From the NCBI GenBank assembly GCA_017302505.1, contig JAFLDH010000002.1, positions 1 through 64,000 of the forward strand: a stretch of 64,000 bases of DNA, read 5' to 3'. How positions within the stretch are numbered: position 1 is the stretch's first letter; the number at the start of each line of letters is the position of its first letter. The notes under the pieces are model-generated. The model was not told the origin of the DNA and made no database searches. It was given only the letters and a program-made list of their open reading frames with translations. Shown piece by piece: positions 16,069-25,170 of the stretch. Origin of the DNA: Burkholderiales bacterium. GTDB taxonomy: Bacteria; Pseudomonadota; Gammaproteobacteria; Burkholderiales; Burkholderiaceae_C. A program made the translations under genes and the position numbers.

Positions 16069-17076
16069 ATGAGCGGCAACCACGCTCACGCCGTGCCCGA
16101 CACGGGAAACGAACGCGCCCTGTGGATGGCGCTGGGCCTGACGTCGATATTCCTGGTTGCCGAAGTCGCGGCCGGCATCGTGTTCAACAGCCTGGCGCTG
16201 CTGGCGGATGCCGCCCACATGTTCACCGATGTCGCGGCGCTGGCGATCGCCGTCGCCGCCGTGCGCGTCGCACGCCGGCCGGCCGACGCCAGGCGAACCT
16301 ACGGCTACCACCGATTCGAGATTCTGGCGGCGGCCTTCAATGCCGTTCTGCTGTTCCTGGTTGCGATCTACATCCTGTACGAAGCGTATCGGCGCTTCAG
16401 CGCCCCCGCCGAAGTGCAGCCCGTGGGCATGCTCGTGGTCGCCATACTGGGCCTGGCGGTCAATCTGGCCAGCATGCGGCTGTTGCGCGCGGGCAAGGAT
16501 GCCAGCCTCAACGTGAAGGGGGCCTACCTTGAAGTGTGGGCGGACATGCTCGGTTCGCTGGGCGTCATCGTGGCGGCCATCGCCATCCGCTTCACCGGCT
16601 GGGCCTGGGTCGACACCTTGGTGGCCGTGGGCATTGGCATATGGGTGCTGCCGCGGACCTGGGTTCTGTTGAAGGAGAGCCTGAACATTCTGCTCGAAGG
16701 CGCACCCAAGGGTGTCGACGTGGGCCAGGTCGAGCAAACCATCCTCGGGGTGCAAGGCGTCATCGGTGTTCACGACCTCCATGTCTGGGTGCTCACCAGC
16801 GGCAAGAACGCCCTCACCGCGCATGTCGTGCACGCCGAGGGCGTGGAGGGTGTTGCCCTTATCGAGCGGATCAAGGAGGCCCTTGCCGACGGGTTCAAGG
16901 TATTTCATACCACCTTGCAGCTCGAACGGACGGCTTGCGAACATTCCGAGGATGGCTGCAACTTCGTAGACCGAAGGGTGGAAGCTGACGTCGGTGGTCA
17001 TGGAGCGCGGCGCCCTGGACAGCTGCTTGGCGCCACAACATCAAGCGCTGCCACATCGACCGGAGAGTCAGGATGA
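16069..17076 (+). CDS. czcD: Cation diffusion facilitator (CzcD-type)
   Basis: This is a 335-residue proton/metal antiporter of the inner membrane for Zn, Cd or Co. It has a short His-containing N-terminus, six hydrophobic segments and a cytosolic C-terminal domain (from about residue 205). The helix 2 site HMFTD is intact. The helix 5 motif reads EVWAD where ZitB/CzcD usually have HxxxD, so one His ligand is Glu. The C-terminal tail after CEHSEDGC is longer than usual. The start at 16069 follows TTTGGGGG; the frame upstream lacks membrane features. It overlaps the next gene by ATGA. Confidence 0.9.
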   Translation: MSGNHAHAVPDTGNERALWMALGLTSIFLVAEVAAGIVFNSLALLADAAHMFTDVAALAIAVAAVRVARRPADARRTYGYHRFEILAAAFNAVLLFLVAIYILYEAYRRFSAPAEVQPVGMLVVAILGLAVNLASMRLLRAGKDASLNVKGAYLEVWADMLGSLGVIVAAIAIRFTGWAWVDTLVAVGIGIWVLPRTWVLLKESLNILLEGAPKGVDVGQVEQTILGVQGVIGVHDLHVWVLTSGKNALTAHVVHAEGVEGVALIERIKEALADGFKVFHTTLQLERTACEHSEDGCNFVDRRVEADVGGHGARRPGQLLGATTSSAATSTGESG

Positions 17077-17432
17077 CCCCTGGCCGAGGCGCCCAGGCAT
17101 CTCTCTGGATAGCACTGCTCACGGGCTGCACGACTGTCTACGAAGGCCGCTACGACTTCCGTGACGGCTGGCGCACCGCCGAGGTGGTCGAGGTCGGCAC
17201 GGCCGGCAATCTCACTCGCAAGCCCACGGGTGACTGCCTTCAGGGCGCTTCGGCACGGCCGGCTGATTTGCGCTTCGCGGTGGTCAGGTACAGAGGTCCG
17301 CGACGCGCGGCTTTTCGGGTCGTGCCCGTCCCTGAGGACAGAGATATCAAGCCGGGCGATCTTGTCTATGTCAAGGTCACCGATTGCAACGCGCCACTGC
17401 CGCCCAGGACCGCGGCCCCAACACCATCTTGA
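17073..17432 (+). CDS. Hypothetical lipoprotein
   Basis: This is a 119-residue protein with a lipobox-like LLTGC at residues 15-19. The mature part contains two more cysteines (GDCLQG and VTDCNAP) and looks beta-rich. No family is recognised. It is coupled to czcD by an ATGA overlap, so it probably serves the same resistance unit. It is a candidate substrate of the local signal peptidase II. Confidence 0.55.
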   Translation: MTPGRGAQASLWIALLTGCTTVYEGRYDFRDGWRTAEVVEVGTAGNLTRKPTGDCLQGASARPADLRFAVVRYRGPRRAAFRVVPVPEDRDIKPGDLVYVKVTDCNAPLPPRTAAPTPS

Positions 17433-17440
17433 CCCCAGCG

Positions 17441-17908
17441 ATGCATGCGCGCTGTGCAGCGTTGACCCGTCAAGCCTTGCCGCGCCGAGTCGCCTGGGTC
17501 GGAAGGGCGTGCCACGCTGGATCCATGCTCCGTGCGGTAGCGTGCGGTCTTGGTGCACGGGCGCTACTGTGGACCACAAGGCACAAGTTCAACGCCCCCT
17601 TGCCCCCGGACCCCATGCTGCAGTTGGCGATCGGGCTGGACGCGTTATTTGTCAACGTGGGCCGTGTGCTGCCGCTGGCACGCTTTCGCCACGCCAGCGG
17701 CAGCCTCGCGCGTGCGGCCTTCCCGTCGGCGCGCAACGATGCGTTCGCCAACATCGCTATCGTCGTTACGGGCCTGATCACGCTGCGCTGGGCTTCCGCC
17801 TGGCCCGATCTGGTGGTCGGCCTGGCCATCGCCGCGATGAACGCGGACGCCGCCAAGTCGGTCTGGCACGCGGCACGCGACGAACACGCGACAGCGGCGA
17901 GGGCATGA
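17441..17908 (+). pseudogene. 5'-replaced partial copy of the cation transporter at 21445
   Basis: From about 17560 the translation (ALLWTTRHKFNAPLPPDPM through AKSVWHAARDEH) is nearly the same as residues 90-196 of the 200-residue transporter at 21445-22047. The first part, which holds two or three membrane helices and the FADSVDFLED metal site there, is replaced by unrelated sequence here. It is therefore a non-functional duplicate left by recombination inside the island. Confidence 0.75.
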
Positions 17909-18030
17909 GGCCGCTGGGGAATTGCGCGGGCACAGGCGCGGCGGCGTCGCCCAAGGCGAATCGCCGGCAGGCGGTGGCGCGCGAAGGCCTCGCTTGGGAG
18001 TCCTTCGCGCGCGGGCCGATCGAACTCGGT

Positions 18031-18381
18031 TCAGCTGCCCGCGAGCAGGTTCGTCCGAGCCCTGCGCTCGTCGGCGGTTTCGCTATTCAGCTCGGCGACT
18101 ACCTGCTGGCGTGTCTTGCCCGGTCCGGCGCCTTTGGCAGGCACCGGCGCATTGAGCTGGTACTGCGTCTGCAATTGATCGAGCGTGCCGTCTTTGCGTG
18201 CCGCCACCGTCTCGTCGGAAACCTGTGCGCGCGTCTTCGTGCTCTTGAAGTGCTCGGGGTAGTAGGTAACTCCCGCCTCGCCGTTCGACGCATGCCACAT
18301 CGAGCTGGCACTAGAGATCGTGGGCAATGCGAGGGCGGCGGTCGCGGCGATTGCAAAGGCGGTGTACTTGGCAAAGTTCAT
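18031..18381 (-). CDS. Hypothetical secreted protein (DUF4148-like)
   Basis: This is a 116-residue protein with a clean signal peptide (MNFAKYTAFAIAATAALALP, cleavage near ASS) and a polar mature part. It has two similar segments, TRAQVSDETVAARKDG and TRQQVVAELNSETADE, the RxQVxxEL pattern seen in DUF4148 proteins of Burkholderiales. The function is unknown. It faces away from the two-component genes, so the 18382-18539 region is a shared divergent promoter and the gene may belong to the same regulon. Confidence 0.65.
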   Translation of the reverse strand: MNFAKYTAFAIAATAALALPTISSASSMWHASNGEAGVTYYPEHFKSTKTRAQVSDETVAARKDGTLDQLQTQYQLNAPVPAKGAGPGKTRQQVVAELNSETADERRARTNLLAGS

Positions 18382-18488
18382 GAATACCTTTCCTGGGTGT
18401 GGAGATCCGCGCAGACCGACTGCGGCGGCATGCCGAAGGGCATGAGCGGCACTCTACGAACCGGACACCGACACCAAGCCGTCGCGCA

Positions 18489-18506
18489 CATGACAACTTC
18501 GTCATG
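18489..18506. promoter_or_regulatory. CopR/CusR-type operator dyad
   Basis: CATGACAACTTCGTCATG is an inverted repeat (CATGAC / GTCATG) that resembles the TGACAA-N-TTGTCA boxes of heavy-metal OmpR-type regulators. It lies 34 nt before the response-regulator gene and in the divergent region with the secreted protein, fitting autoregulation. Confidence 0.6.
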
Positions 18507-18539
18507 CACGCGCGCACGGTCGCAAGGGTCTGCTCAGCC

Positions 18540-19223
18540 ATGAGGCTTCTGGTGATCGAAGACGAGCTCAAGCTGGCCGCCTATCTGCACAAGGGCCTGA
18601 CCGAAGAGGGCTTCGTCGTGGATGTCGCGCACAACGGTGTGGACGGGCTGCACCTCGCGATGGAGTGCGACTACGACCTGCTCGTACTCGACGCCATGCT
18701 CCCGGGCATCGACGGCCTCGGCGTGCTGGCCGCGCTGCGGCAGAGCAAACAGACCCCCGTGCTGATGCTCACCGCGCGTGTCCGTGTCGAGGATCGGGTC
18801 AAGGGCCTGCAAAGCGGCGCCGACGACTACCTGGTCAAGCCTTTCGCCTTCTCGGAGCTGGTGGCGAGGATCCAGGTACTGCTGCGCCGCGGGCACCCGC
18901 GCTCGGCCGCGGGCGAGGCCGTGCTCGGACTGGCGGACCTGGAAGTCGACCTGCTGCGCCGCAAGGCAACCCGGGCCGGGCGCAGGCTGGACCTCACGGC
19001 CAAAGAGTTCAATCTGCTCGTGCTGCTGCTGCGCCGCCAGGGCGAAGTGCTGTCGCGCACCGAGATTGCCGAGCAGGTGTGGGACATGAACTTCGACAGC
19101 GCAACCAACGTCATCGACGTCGCCATCCGGCGGCTGCGCGCCAAGCTCGACGCGCCCTTCGAGCGGACCTTGCTGCACACCGTGCGTGGCATGGGCTACG
19201 CGCTGGAGGCACGCGACCCATGA
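18540..19223 (+). CDS. czcR: Heavy-metal response regulator (CzcR/CusR type)
   Basis: This is a 227-residue OmpR-family regulator. The receiver domain (residues 1-115) has acidic residues E7/D8, phosphoacceptor D51 and the conserved lysine in YLVKPF. The winged helix (residues 127-222) includes [16 protein letters not shown] and the recognition segment [15 protein letters not shown]. It resembles CzcR/CusR/CopR/IrlR. It is translationally coupled to the kinase gene (ATGA). The likely targets are the czc/cus-type pumps of this island; which metal triggers it cannot be read from sequence. Confidence 0.85.
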   Translation: MRLLVIEDELKLAAYLHKGLTEEGFVVDVAHNGVDGLHLAMECDYDLLVLDAMLPGIDGLGVLAALRQSKQTPVLMLTARVRVEDRVKGLQSGADDYLVKPFAFSELVARIQVLLRRGHPRSAAGEAVLGLADLEVDLLRRKATRAGRRLDLTAKEFNLLVLLLRRQGEVLSRTEIAEQVWDMNFDSATNVIDVAIRRLRAKLDAPFERTLLHTVRGMGYALEARDP

Positions 19224-20629
19224 GCCGCAGCCGCACCGGTTCGCTGGGCAGGCGTCTTTCCTACTGGCTGGCGCTGCAGAGTCTGGCGGGACTGGTCGTC
19301 GTCTGCGCCGCGGTCTACGGCGCCACGCAGCTTGCCTTCCAGAATCGCCAAGTGGAAGCGTTGGCGCAGAAGCGGATCCAATTGCAACACCTGGTCGTGG
19401 AAGCAGCGCGCGATGGCGACATGCAGGCGCTGAAGCACAAGCTCGACGATTTCCTCATCGGGCATGAGGATCTTTCGCTGCGACTAGAGCAGGCCGACGG
19501 CACGCTGTTCTACCGCAGTCCGGCATCGCAACCGCCCAACAGCGAACCTCGCCGGTCGCGCTTTGAACTGCCCTCCCCGCTGCCCACCGCCGGATCACTG
19601 ACCGCCACCTTGATGCTCGATACCAGCGACGACGCGGCGCTGCTGCGGCGCATAGGTTTCACCTTGCTGGCCGCTGCGCTTGCCGGCACGCTGGTCGTCT
19701 CCGCGGGCGGCTTTCTACTCGTGCGCCTGGGTCTGCGCCCACTGCACCAACTGGTCGATCAGACGAGCCGCCTCGCGGCTGACACGCTGCATCGGCGCTT
19801 GGACGGCTCGTCGCAACCGGAGGAACTCGACCTGATGATCGCCCAGTTCAACGAGTTGCTCGGGCGGCTCGAACAGGCGTACGAGCGCATGGAAGGGTTC
19901 AATGCCGACGTGGCCCATGAACTGTGCACGCCGCTGGCAACGCTCATCGGCAGCACCGAGCTGGCGCTGCGCAGGTCGCGCGGGGCGGATGAGTTGCGCG
20001 AGGTGCTGGGATCGAATCTCGAGGAGCTGCAGCGGATCGCCGGCATCGTGCAGGACATGCTGTTCCTGTCGCAGGCGGATCGTGGCGCGACGGCCCGGCG
20101 AGTAGCGACGGCCAGCCTGGCCGCGGTCGTCCGACGGGTGGCGGATTATCACGAGGCCGCGTTGGCCGACGCGAGGATCGGCTTGGAAGTGCGCGGTGAT
20201 GTCGCAGGGGCCTTCGACAACGCGCTGTTGCAGAGGGCGCTTTCCAACCTGATCGCCAACGCGACGCGCTATGCGCGGCGCGGAACCGTCGTTCGGGTGG
20301 AAATCGACGCGGCCCGAGAAGGCGAAGTGACGATACGGGTCGTGAACGTCGGTGACACCATCGCTCCCGAGCATCTACCCAGGCTGTTCGACCGTTTTTA
20401 TCGCGGCGACCCGTCGCGCAGCGACGCGGCCCACAACCACGGCCTCGGGTTGTCGATCGTTGCGGCCATTGCACGCATGCACGGCGGCGTGCCCTTGGCG
20501 GAATCCAGCGCTGGCGTGACCGCGATTGGCCTGATGCTGCGCGCCGAGTGGGACGACCCACAGACAATGGCGGTGGCGCCTTCGGTCGGGCCCGCGAAGC
20601 CGGGCCAGGCACTGAACGTCCGCGCGTGA
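19220..20629 (+). CDS. czcS: Heavy-metal sensor histidine kinase (CzcS/CusS type)
   Basis: This is a 469-residue inner-membrane kinase. Two membrane helices (about residues 16-36 and 146-170) bracket a periplasmic sensor of about 110 residues. HAMP (171-225), phosphoacceptor H233 and an ATPase domain (N box [11 protein letters not shown] box [11 protein letters not shown]) follow. The H box reads [10 protein letters not shown], with Cys where nearly all kinases have Arg. The C-terminus carries about 30 extra residues. It is paired with the response regulator upstream. Confidence 0.85.
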   Translation: MSRSRTGSLGRRLSYWLALQSLAGLVVVCAAVYGATQLAFQNRQVEALAQKRIQLQHLVVEAARDGDMQALKHKLDDFLIGHEDLSLRLEQADGTLFYRSPASQPPNSEPRRSRFELPSPLPTAGSLTATLMLDTSDDAALLRRIGFTLLAAALAGTLVVSAGGFLLVRLGLRPLHQLVDQTSRLAADTLHRRLDGSSQPEELDLMIAQFNELLGRLEQAYERMEGFNADVAHELCTPLATLIGSTELALRRSRGADELREVLGSNLEELQRIAGIVQDMLFLSQADRGATARRVATASLAAVVRRVADYHEAALADARIGLEVRGDVAGAFDNALLQRALSNLIANATRYARRGTVVRVEIDAAREGEVTIRVVNVGDTIAPEHLPRLFDRFYRGDPSRSDAAHNHGLGLSIVAAIARMHGGVPLAESSAGVTAIGLMLRAEWDDPQTMAVAPSVGPAKPGQALNVRA

Positions 20630-20692
20630 CGCCACTCAAAGTCTTGCCGCTCGGGGCTCGTCGGCCCGGGCAACGCCGCGAGGGGGTTGCAC

Positions 20693-21076
20693 ATGCCGGT
20701 CTTTCGCCGCCTTTCGATGGGCGTCGTCTTGGGCCTCCTGCCACTGTCCATTCTCGGGCAGCGCCAGTTGGTCCAAGTGGCGCTGCCGATGCATCAAACC
20801 CTGGTGCGGCAGTTGATCGCGCCGCCGGCCGAGTTCATCGAACTCTGCACTCCCCTCAATGCCGGCCGAGTGATCACTTGGCAGTTCACGGCCGATGCGC
20901 CGGTGGCGTTCCATACGCACTTCCACGTCGATGGCGAGGTGAGAGGACCCGAGAACATGTCCGCAGTCACTGCCGCGCAAGGTCGCTTGACGCCCAAGGG
21001 CGCCAACGACTATTGCTGGCTCTGGTCCAACCGCAGCACAGTGCCGGTGGCGATCCGCATGCGGCTCGGGCCGTGA
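20693..21076 (+). CDS. Hypothetical secreted or anchored protein
   Basis: This is a 127-residue protein with an N-terminal hydrophobic stretch (FRRLSMGVVLGLLPLSILG) that could be a signal peptide or anchor. The mature part is probably a small beta domain; it contains WQFTADAPVAFHTHFHVDG, with three clustered histidines, and two cysteines. No family is recognised; a metal-binding role is possible but inferred. The ATG at 20693 is preferred over the upstream TTG because AGGGGG lies six bases before it. Confidence 0.55.
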   Translation: MPVFRRLSMGVVLGLLPLSILGQRQLVQVALPMHQTLVRQLIAPPAEFIELCTPLNAGRVITWQFTADAPVAFHTHFHVDGEVRGPENMSAVTAAQGRLTPKGANDYCWLWSNRSTVPVAIRMRLGP

Positions 21077-21134
21077 AGCGTCGCGGCTGGTGCGCAACGG
21101 CTGAGTTGACACGGCCGGCTCCAAGGTGCACTTG

Positions 21135-21186
21135 ATTCCTTGACTTCCCGATCGACCAGCGCTTTCAGCTGTGCCTCGCCGAAGTC
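21135..21186 (-). pseudogene. Fragment of a dsbA-type 3' end
   Basis: Read leftward this encodes FGEAQLKALVDREVKE, almost the same as the C-terminal FGEAQLKALVNEELAK of the DsbA-family protein at 3155-3811. Only this tail survives. It is fused head-on to the fragment at 21187. Confidence 0.7.
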
Positions 21187-21402
21187 CACGTCAGCGACCA
21201 GGGCAAGCCGATGAAGTTCAGCAGCGCCAGCGACAAGGTAACGGTGTTCGACGGCAAGAACAAGACCGAGGGGTCGCTGGTGCTGCTCGGTTACAAGCTG
21301 GAGGCCAAGGACAGCTTTAAGCTCGGGGCCGGAACCAAGGTGCTGTCTGAGGTGGCGCTCAACGACAAGCCGGCTGCATCTGCAAGGTTCACGCTGAAGT
21401 AG
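21187..21402 (+). pseudogene. 3' fragment of the small periplasmic protein gene
   Basis: The translation from HVSDQGKPMKFSSASDKVTV to ASARFTLK matches residues 53-123 of the protein at 15549-15920. The signal peptide and first 50 residues are missing. The junction with the dsbA-type fragment is abrupt, so this is a recombination scar and not a gene. Confidence 0.75.
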
Positions 21403-21444
21403 AGTCCCGCCGCGCACGTCGCCCGCTGGCAGACGCGCCGCTCA

Positions 21445-22047
21445 ATGGATATCCGCGACCCCACCGGTTCAGCATTGCGCCGCGCCGTCACGGTCGTAGC
21501 GCTGGGCAATCTGGCTTACTTTTTCGTCGAGTTCGCTGTGGCCCAGCGCATCGGCTCGGTGTGGCTGTTTGCCGACAGCGTGGACTTCCTGGAAGACGCC
21601 ACCCTCAACTTCCTGATCGTCTCGGCCCTCGGCTGGTTGGCGCGCAACCGGGCACGGGTGGGCATGCTACTGGCTGCGGTGCTGCTGGTGCCGGGGCTGG
21701 CGCTGCTGTGGACGGCATGGCAGAAGTTCAACGCCCCCTTGCCACCGGACCCGATGCTGCTGTCAGCGACCGGCCTGGGCGCGTTGTTCGTCAACGTGGG
21801 CTGCGCGCTGCTGCTGGCACGCTTTCGCCACGCCAGCGGCAGCCTGACGCGTGCCGCCTTCCTGTCGGCACGCAACGACGCGTTTGCCAACATCGCCATC
21901 ATCGTCACCAGCGTGACCACGCTGCGCAGGGCTCCGGCCTGGCCCGATCTCGTGGTCGGCCTGGCCATCGCCGCGATGAATGCGGACGCCGCAAAGTCGG
22001 TCTGGCACGCGGCACGCGACGAACACGCGGCAGCGGTGCAGACGTGA
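21445..22047 (+). CDS. Cation transporter, CDF-like
   Basis: This is a 200-residue integral membrane protein of the cation-efflux type that lacks the cytosolic C-terminal domain of CzcD. About five or six hydrophobic segments are visible. The helix 2 metal site is FADSVDFLEDA and the helix 5 counterpart is LSARNDAFANI, a partly matched Asp/Asn pair. It is related to small CDF-like transporters next to czc genes. A truncated copy lies at 17441-17908. Transport of Zn/Co/Cd out of the cytosol is inferred from family and position. Confidence 0.75.
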   Translation: MDIRDPTGSALRRAVTVVALGNLAYFFVEFAVAQRIGSVWLFADSVDFLEDATLNFLIVSALGWLARNRARVGMLLAAVLLVPGLALLWTAWQKFNAPLPPDPMLLSATGLGALFVNVGCALLLARFRHASGSLTRAAFLSARNDAFANIAIIVTSVTTLRRAPAWPDLVVGLAIAAMNADAAKSVWHAARDEHAAAVQT

Positions 22048-22383
22048 GGTTGGCCGCGGTGGCGTTTCGGTCGCACTCAGCCTCGCACTGGACAACTCCA
22101 TACCCGCCGGTCGCGAATACCCGTTGATGGCCGGGACTGCCCCTTCGCGGCGGCGCCAAGAAGCTGACGCCAACCGATTGCAGGCGTCCCTGTCAAGGTC
22201 AGGTTACGGTGACTTCAACGTAGAGCCGGACCCGGCCACAAGCAGTCGGACACGTTCGTGTCAGGAAGCTGCCGTTCGATGGCCTGCTGATCTCTGCCGC
22301 AGGGCCACAAGCGGGCTGTGTCACTCAAACATTTCAAGACAGCGGCAGCACTGCATGCCGCACCTGATCAAACGCGCCAACGC
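22048..22383. repeat. Intergenic stretch with dispersed-repeat copy C
   Basis: No gene is seen. At 22231-22248 the 18-nt core CCCGGCCACAAGCAGTCG is identical to one at 33755-33772. Related cores lie at 48694 and 59641. The preceding 22220-22230 resembles the flank of the 59641 copy. This marks a dispersed, decayed repeat family. Confidence 0.6.
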
Positions 22384-22824
22384 TCAGTGAGCTCCGCGGA
22401 CGTGGCGCCTGGCGGCCGTCGGCGGTTTTGCCCCCGCGTGGTCGATGCCCTGCAGGATGCCGCAGTCGGCGGCTGCATGCGGCACTGGACAAGCCGCCCG
22501 AAGCGCGCGCAGTTCCTTCTCCAGGGCGCGCAGGGCCCGGATCCGCTCGACGACATGGCCGATGTGCTCGTCGAGCAGGCGGTTGACTTCGCCGCAGTCA
22601 GCCGCCGGTTGATCCTTGAATCGCAGCAGCACCCGCACCTCGTCAAGCGTCATGTCCAGGCTGCGGCACTGGCGGATGAACGCCAGCCGCTCGGCGTGAT
22701 GAGGCGTGTAGATGCGGTAGTTGCCCTCCGTTCGCGCGGCCGTGGGTAGCAGTCCCTCGCGCTCGTAGAAGCGGATAGTCTCGATAGGCGTTCCGCTGGC
22801 CTGGGCAAGTTCGCCGATGCGCAT
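22384..22824 (-). CDS. cadR: Cd(II)/Pb(II)-responsive MerR-family regulator, second copy
   Basis: This is a 146-residue paralogue of the regulator at 2645. It has the same winged helix (MRIGELAQASGTPIETIRFY) and the same metal-site cysteines C77, C112 and C121. The C-terminal tail (residues 127-146) differs. It is divergent from the second cadA; the operator at 22865-22895 between them should serve both. This is the standard cadR/cadA arrangement, so this copy is the best candidate regulator of the second efflux set. Confidence 0.9.
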   Translation of the reverse strand: MRIGELAQASGTPIETIRFYEREGLLPTAARTEGNYRIYTPHHAERLAFIRQCRSLDMTLDEVRVLLRFKDQPAADCGEVNRLLDEHIGHVVERIRALRALEKELRALRAACPVPHAAADCGILQGIDHAGAKPPTAARRHVRGAH

Positions 22825-22864
22825 GGTCGGACTCCTTCCCGCAAGCGCGGGTTCACGATGCGCC

Positions 22865-22895
22865 TTGACTCTATACCCACTTCAGGGTTCCCAAT
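22865..22895 (+). promoter_or_regulatory. MerR-type promoter of the second cadA set
   Basis: -35 TTGACT (22865-22870), a 19-bp spacer carrying ACCC-ACTTCA-GGGT (22875-22888) and -10 CCCAAT (22890-22895). Its layout is the same as the first cadA promoter at 6698. Confidence 0.82.
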
Positions 22896-22901
22896 CGAGC
22901 C

Positions 22902-25163
22902 ATGGCCCACGAACACATTCATGACATCAAGCCGGCTTCCGTTCGCGCCACCGATGTTCCCGGCTGCGGCGATTGCTGCCATCCCGGCGACTCCGCCGCG
23001 GTCGCCCCGGACGCGCAGCAGACCTTGAGCGGTCAGCGATTCAGGGTCCCCGCCATGGACTGCGCGGCCGAGGAGTCCGAGATCCGGCGCGCGGTCGAGG
23101 GCATTCCGGGCCTTGTGGGGCTGCGCTTTCAGCTGGGCGAACGCAGCCTTCGAATCGACGGCGAGCCGCAGGCGGCAATTGCTGCGGTCGAGGCGATCCG
23201 AAACAGCGGCTTCGAGATCCATCCATGGCCCGCCGCGCTGGCCTCGACGCAGGACGGCGACGCCGTGGCCCACGATCACGATGCGGAGACCGGCACGGGC
23301 CTCCCCCGCCTGCTGGCCGCCCTCGCACTTGCCATCGCCGCCGAGGGCCTGTCCTTCTTCGTGCCCGACGCGCCGTGGTCCAGGCCGGCAGGCCTGGCCA
23401 TCGCCGCCGCTGCCATCGCACTCGCCGGCTTCGGCACCTTCCGCAAGGGGCTGACGGCGCTGCGGCACGGCCGCCTGAACATCAACGCCCTGATGACCGT
23501 GGCGGTCGCCGGCGCCTTCGTCATCGGTCAGTGGCCTGAGGCCGCGATGGTCATGGCGCTCTACGCCGTCGCCGAGCTGATCGAAGCCCGCGCCGTCGAC
23601 CGCGCCCGCAATGCGATCAGCGGACTGCTCGCGCTCTCGCCCGAGATGGCCGACCTGCGGCAAGCCGACGGCACGTGGAAGTCCGTGCCCGTGGGTGAGG
23701 TGCCGATCGGCGCGACGGTGCGGGTCAGGCCTGGCGAGCGCGTCGCGATGGACGGGGTCGTCACGGAAGGCGGGACGAGCATCGACCAGGCCCCGGTCAC
23801 TGGAGAGAGCCTGCCAGTGGACAAGAGCCCGGGCGATGCGGTCTACGCCGGCACCATCAACCAGACCGGCACCATCGAGTGCCGCGTCACGGCAGCGGCC
23901 TCGCAGTCCACGCTGGCGCGGATCATCCATGCGGTCGAGCAGGCCCAGGGCAGTCGCGCGCCGACCCAGCGCTTCGTCGACCGCTTCGCCGCGATCTACA
24001 CGCCGGCGGTGTTCGTGCTGTCGCTGGCCGTGGCCATCGCCGGCCCCTGGCTGTTCGGCTCGACCGTGCTGGCGGCCGTCTACAAGGCCCTCGTGCTGCT
24101 GGTCATCGCCTGCCCCTGCGCGCTGGTGATCGCGACACCCGTCACCGTGGTCAGTGGCCTCGCGTCGGCCGCCAGGCGCGGCATCCTTGTCAAGGGCGGT
24201 GTCCACCTCGAGCAGGCGCGGCTGCTCAAGGCGATCGCGCTCGACAAGACCGGCACCATCACCGAAGGCAAGCCACGCCTGGTCGAGTGGCAGATGCTGA
24301 CCACCAGCGTACCCAAGGCACGGGCGGAGCACATCGCGGCCGCCCTGGCCGCGCACTCGGACCACCCGGTGTCGCGCGCCATCGCCGCCGGGCTGACGCC
24401 CAACAGCATCGAGGCCCGCAGCTTCGCCGCGCTGTCCGGGCGCGGCATCGAAGCCGACATCGACGGCGAACGCTACGTGCTGGGCAACCACCGCCTGATC
24501 GAGGAGCGCGGACAGTGCTCCGCCGAGATCGAGGCCGTACTGCACCGCCACGAGCAAGCCGGCCGCTCGGTGAGCCTGCTGGCCACCGCGTCGGGCGTCG
24601 TGGCGCTCTTCGCAGTGGCCGACACCATCAAGCCGTCGTCGGTAGCCGCCATAGGCGAGCTGAAGGCTATGGGCATCACGCCGGTCATGCTGACCGGGGA
24701 CAACCAGACCACCGCCGAGGCGATCGGCCGCGAGGCCGGTTTGACGGACATCCGAGGCAACCTGCTGCCCGAGGACAAGCTTGCGGCAATCCAGGCGATG
24801 CAGAAGCAGTACGGCGCAACGGCGATGACCGGCGACGGCATCAACGACGCGCCGGCACTGGCCCAGGCCGACATCGGCGTGGCGATGGGCGCTGCCGGTA
24901 CCGACATCGCGATGGAAGCTGCCGACGTCGTCGTGATGAACGACGACCTGCGGCGCATCGCCGAGACCGTGCGCCTGTCGCGGCGCACGCACGCGGTGCT
25001 GTGGCAGAACATCGCGCTGGCCCTGGGCATCAAGGCGGCCTTCCTGGTGCTGGCACTCTTCGACAACGCCAGCATGTGGATGGCCGTCTTCGCCGACATG
25101 GGGGCCAGTCTGCTGGTGGTCTTCAACGGCCTGCGCCTGCTGCGCAGCGCCCAACGAAACTGA
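22902..25163 (+). CDS. cadA: Cd(II)/Zn(II)/Pb(II)-exporting P1B-type ATPase, second copy
   Basis: This is a 753-residue paralogue of the ATPase at 6735. The N-terminus has a His/Cys-rich head (MAHEHIHDIK, then PGCGDCCHPGD at 20-30) that the first copy lacks in this form. The metal-binding domain has MDCAAEE (52-58), followed by TGES, IACPCALV, DKTGT, SDHP, GDGINDAP and the FADMGAS helix. It is divergent from cadR and followed eight bases later by a transglutaminase-like gene. Different N-terminal heads suggest slightly different metal preferences. Confidence 0.94.
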   Translation: MAHEHIHDIKPASVRATDVPGCGDCCHPGDSAAVAPDAQQTLSGQRFRVPAMDCAAEESEIRRAVEGIPGLVGLRFQLGERSLRIDGEPQAAIAAVEAIRNSGFEIHPWPAALASTQDGDAVAHDHDAETGTGLPRLLAALALAIAAEGLSFFVPDAPWSRPAGLAIAAAAIALAGFGTFRKGLTALRHGRLNINALMTVAVAGAFVIGQWPEAAMVMALYAVAELIEARAVDRARNAISGLLALSPEMADLRQADGTWKSVPVGEVPIGATVRVRPGERVAMDGVVTEGGTSIDQAPVTGESLPVDKSPGDAVYAGTINQTGTIECRVTAAASQSTLARIIHAVEQAQGSRAPTQRFVDRFAAIYTPAVFVLSLAVAIAGPWLFGSTVLAAVYKALVLLVIACPCALVIATPVTVVSGLASAARRGILVKGGVHLEQARLLKAIALDKTGTITEGKPRLVEWQMLTTSVPKARAEHIAAALAAHSDHPVSRAIAAGLTPNSIEARSFAALSGRGIEADIDGERYVLGNHRLIEERGQCSAEIEAVLHRHEQAGRSVSLLATASGVVALFAVADTIKPSSVAAIGELKAMGITPVMLTGDNQTTAEAIGREAGLTDIRGNLLPEDKLAAIQAMQKQYGATAMTGDGINDAPALAQADIGVAMGAAGTDIAMEAADVVVMNDDLRRIAETVRLSRRTHAVLWQNIALALGIKAAFLVLALFDNASMWMAVFADMGASLLVVFNGLRLLRSAQRN

Positions 25164-25170
25164 GGCGATC

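Noticed and set aside
22902..25163. Second ATPase as a copper exporter (CopA)
   Set aside because: The metal-binding head has MDCAAEE in place of GMTCxxC, and the last helices carry FADMGAS as in Zn/Cd pumps. The CPC motif alone does not separate the two groups.
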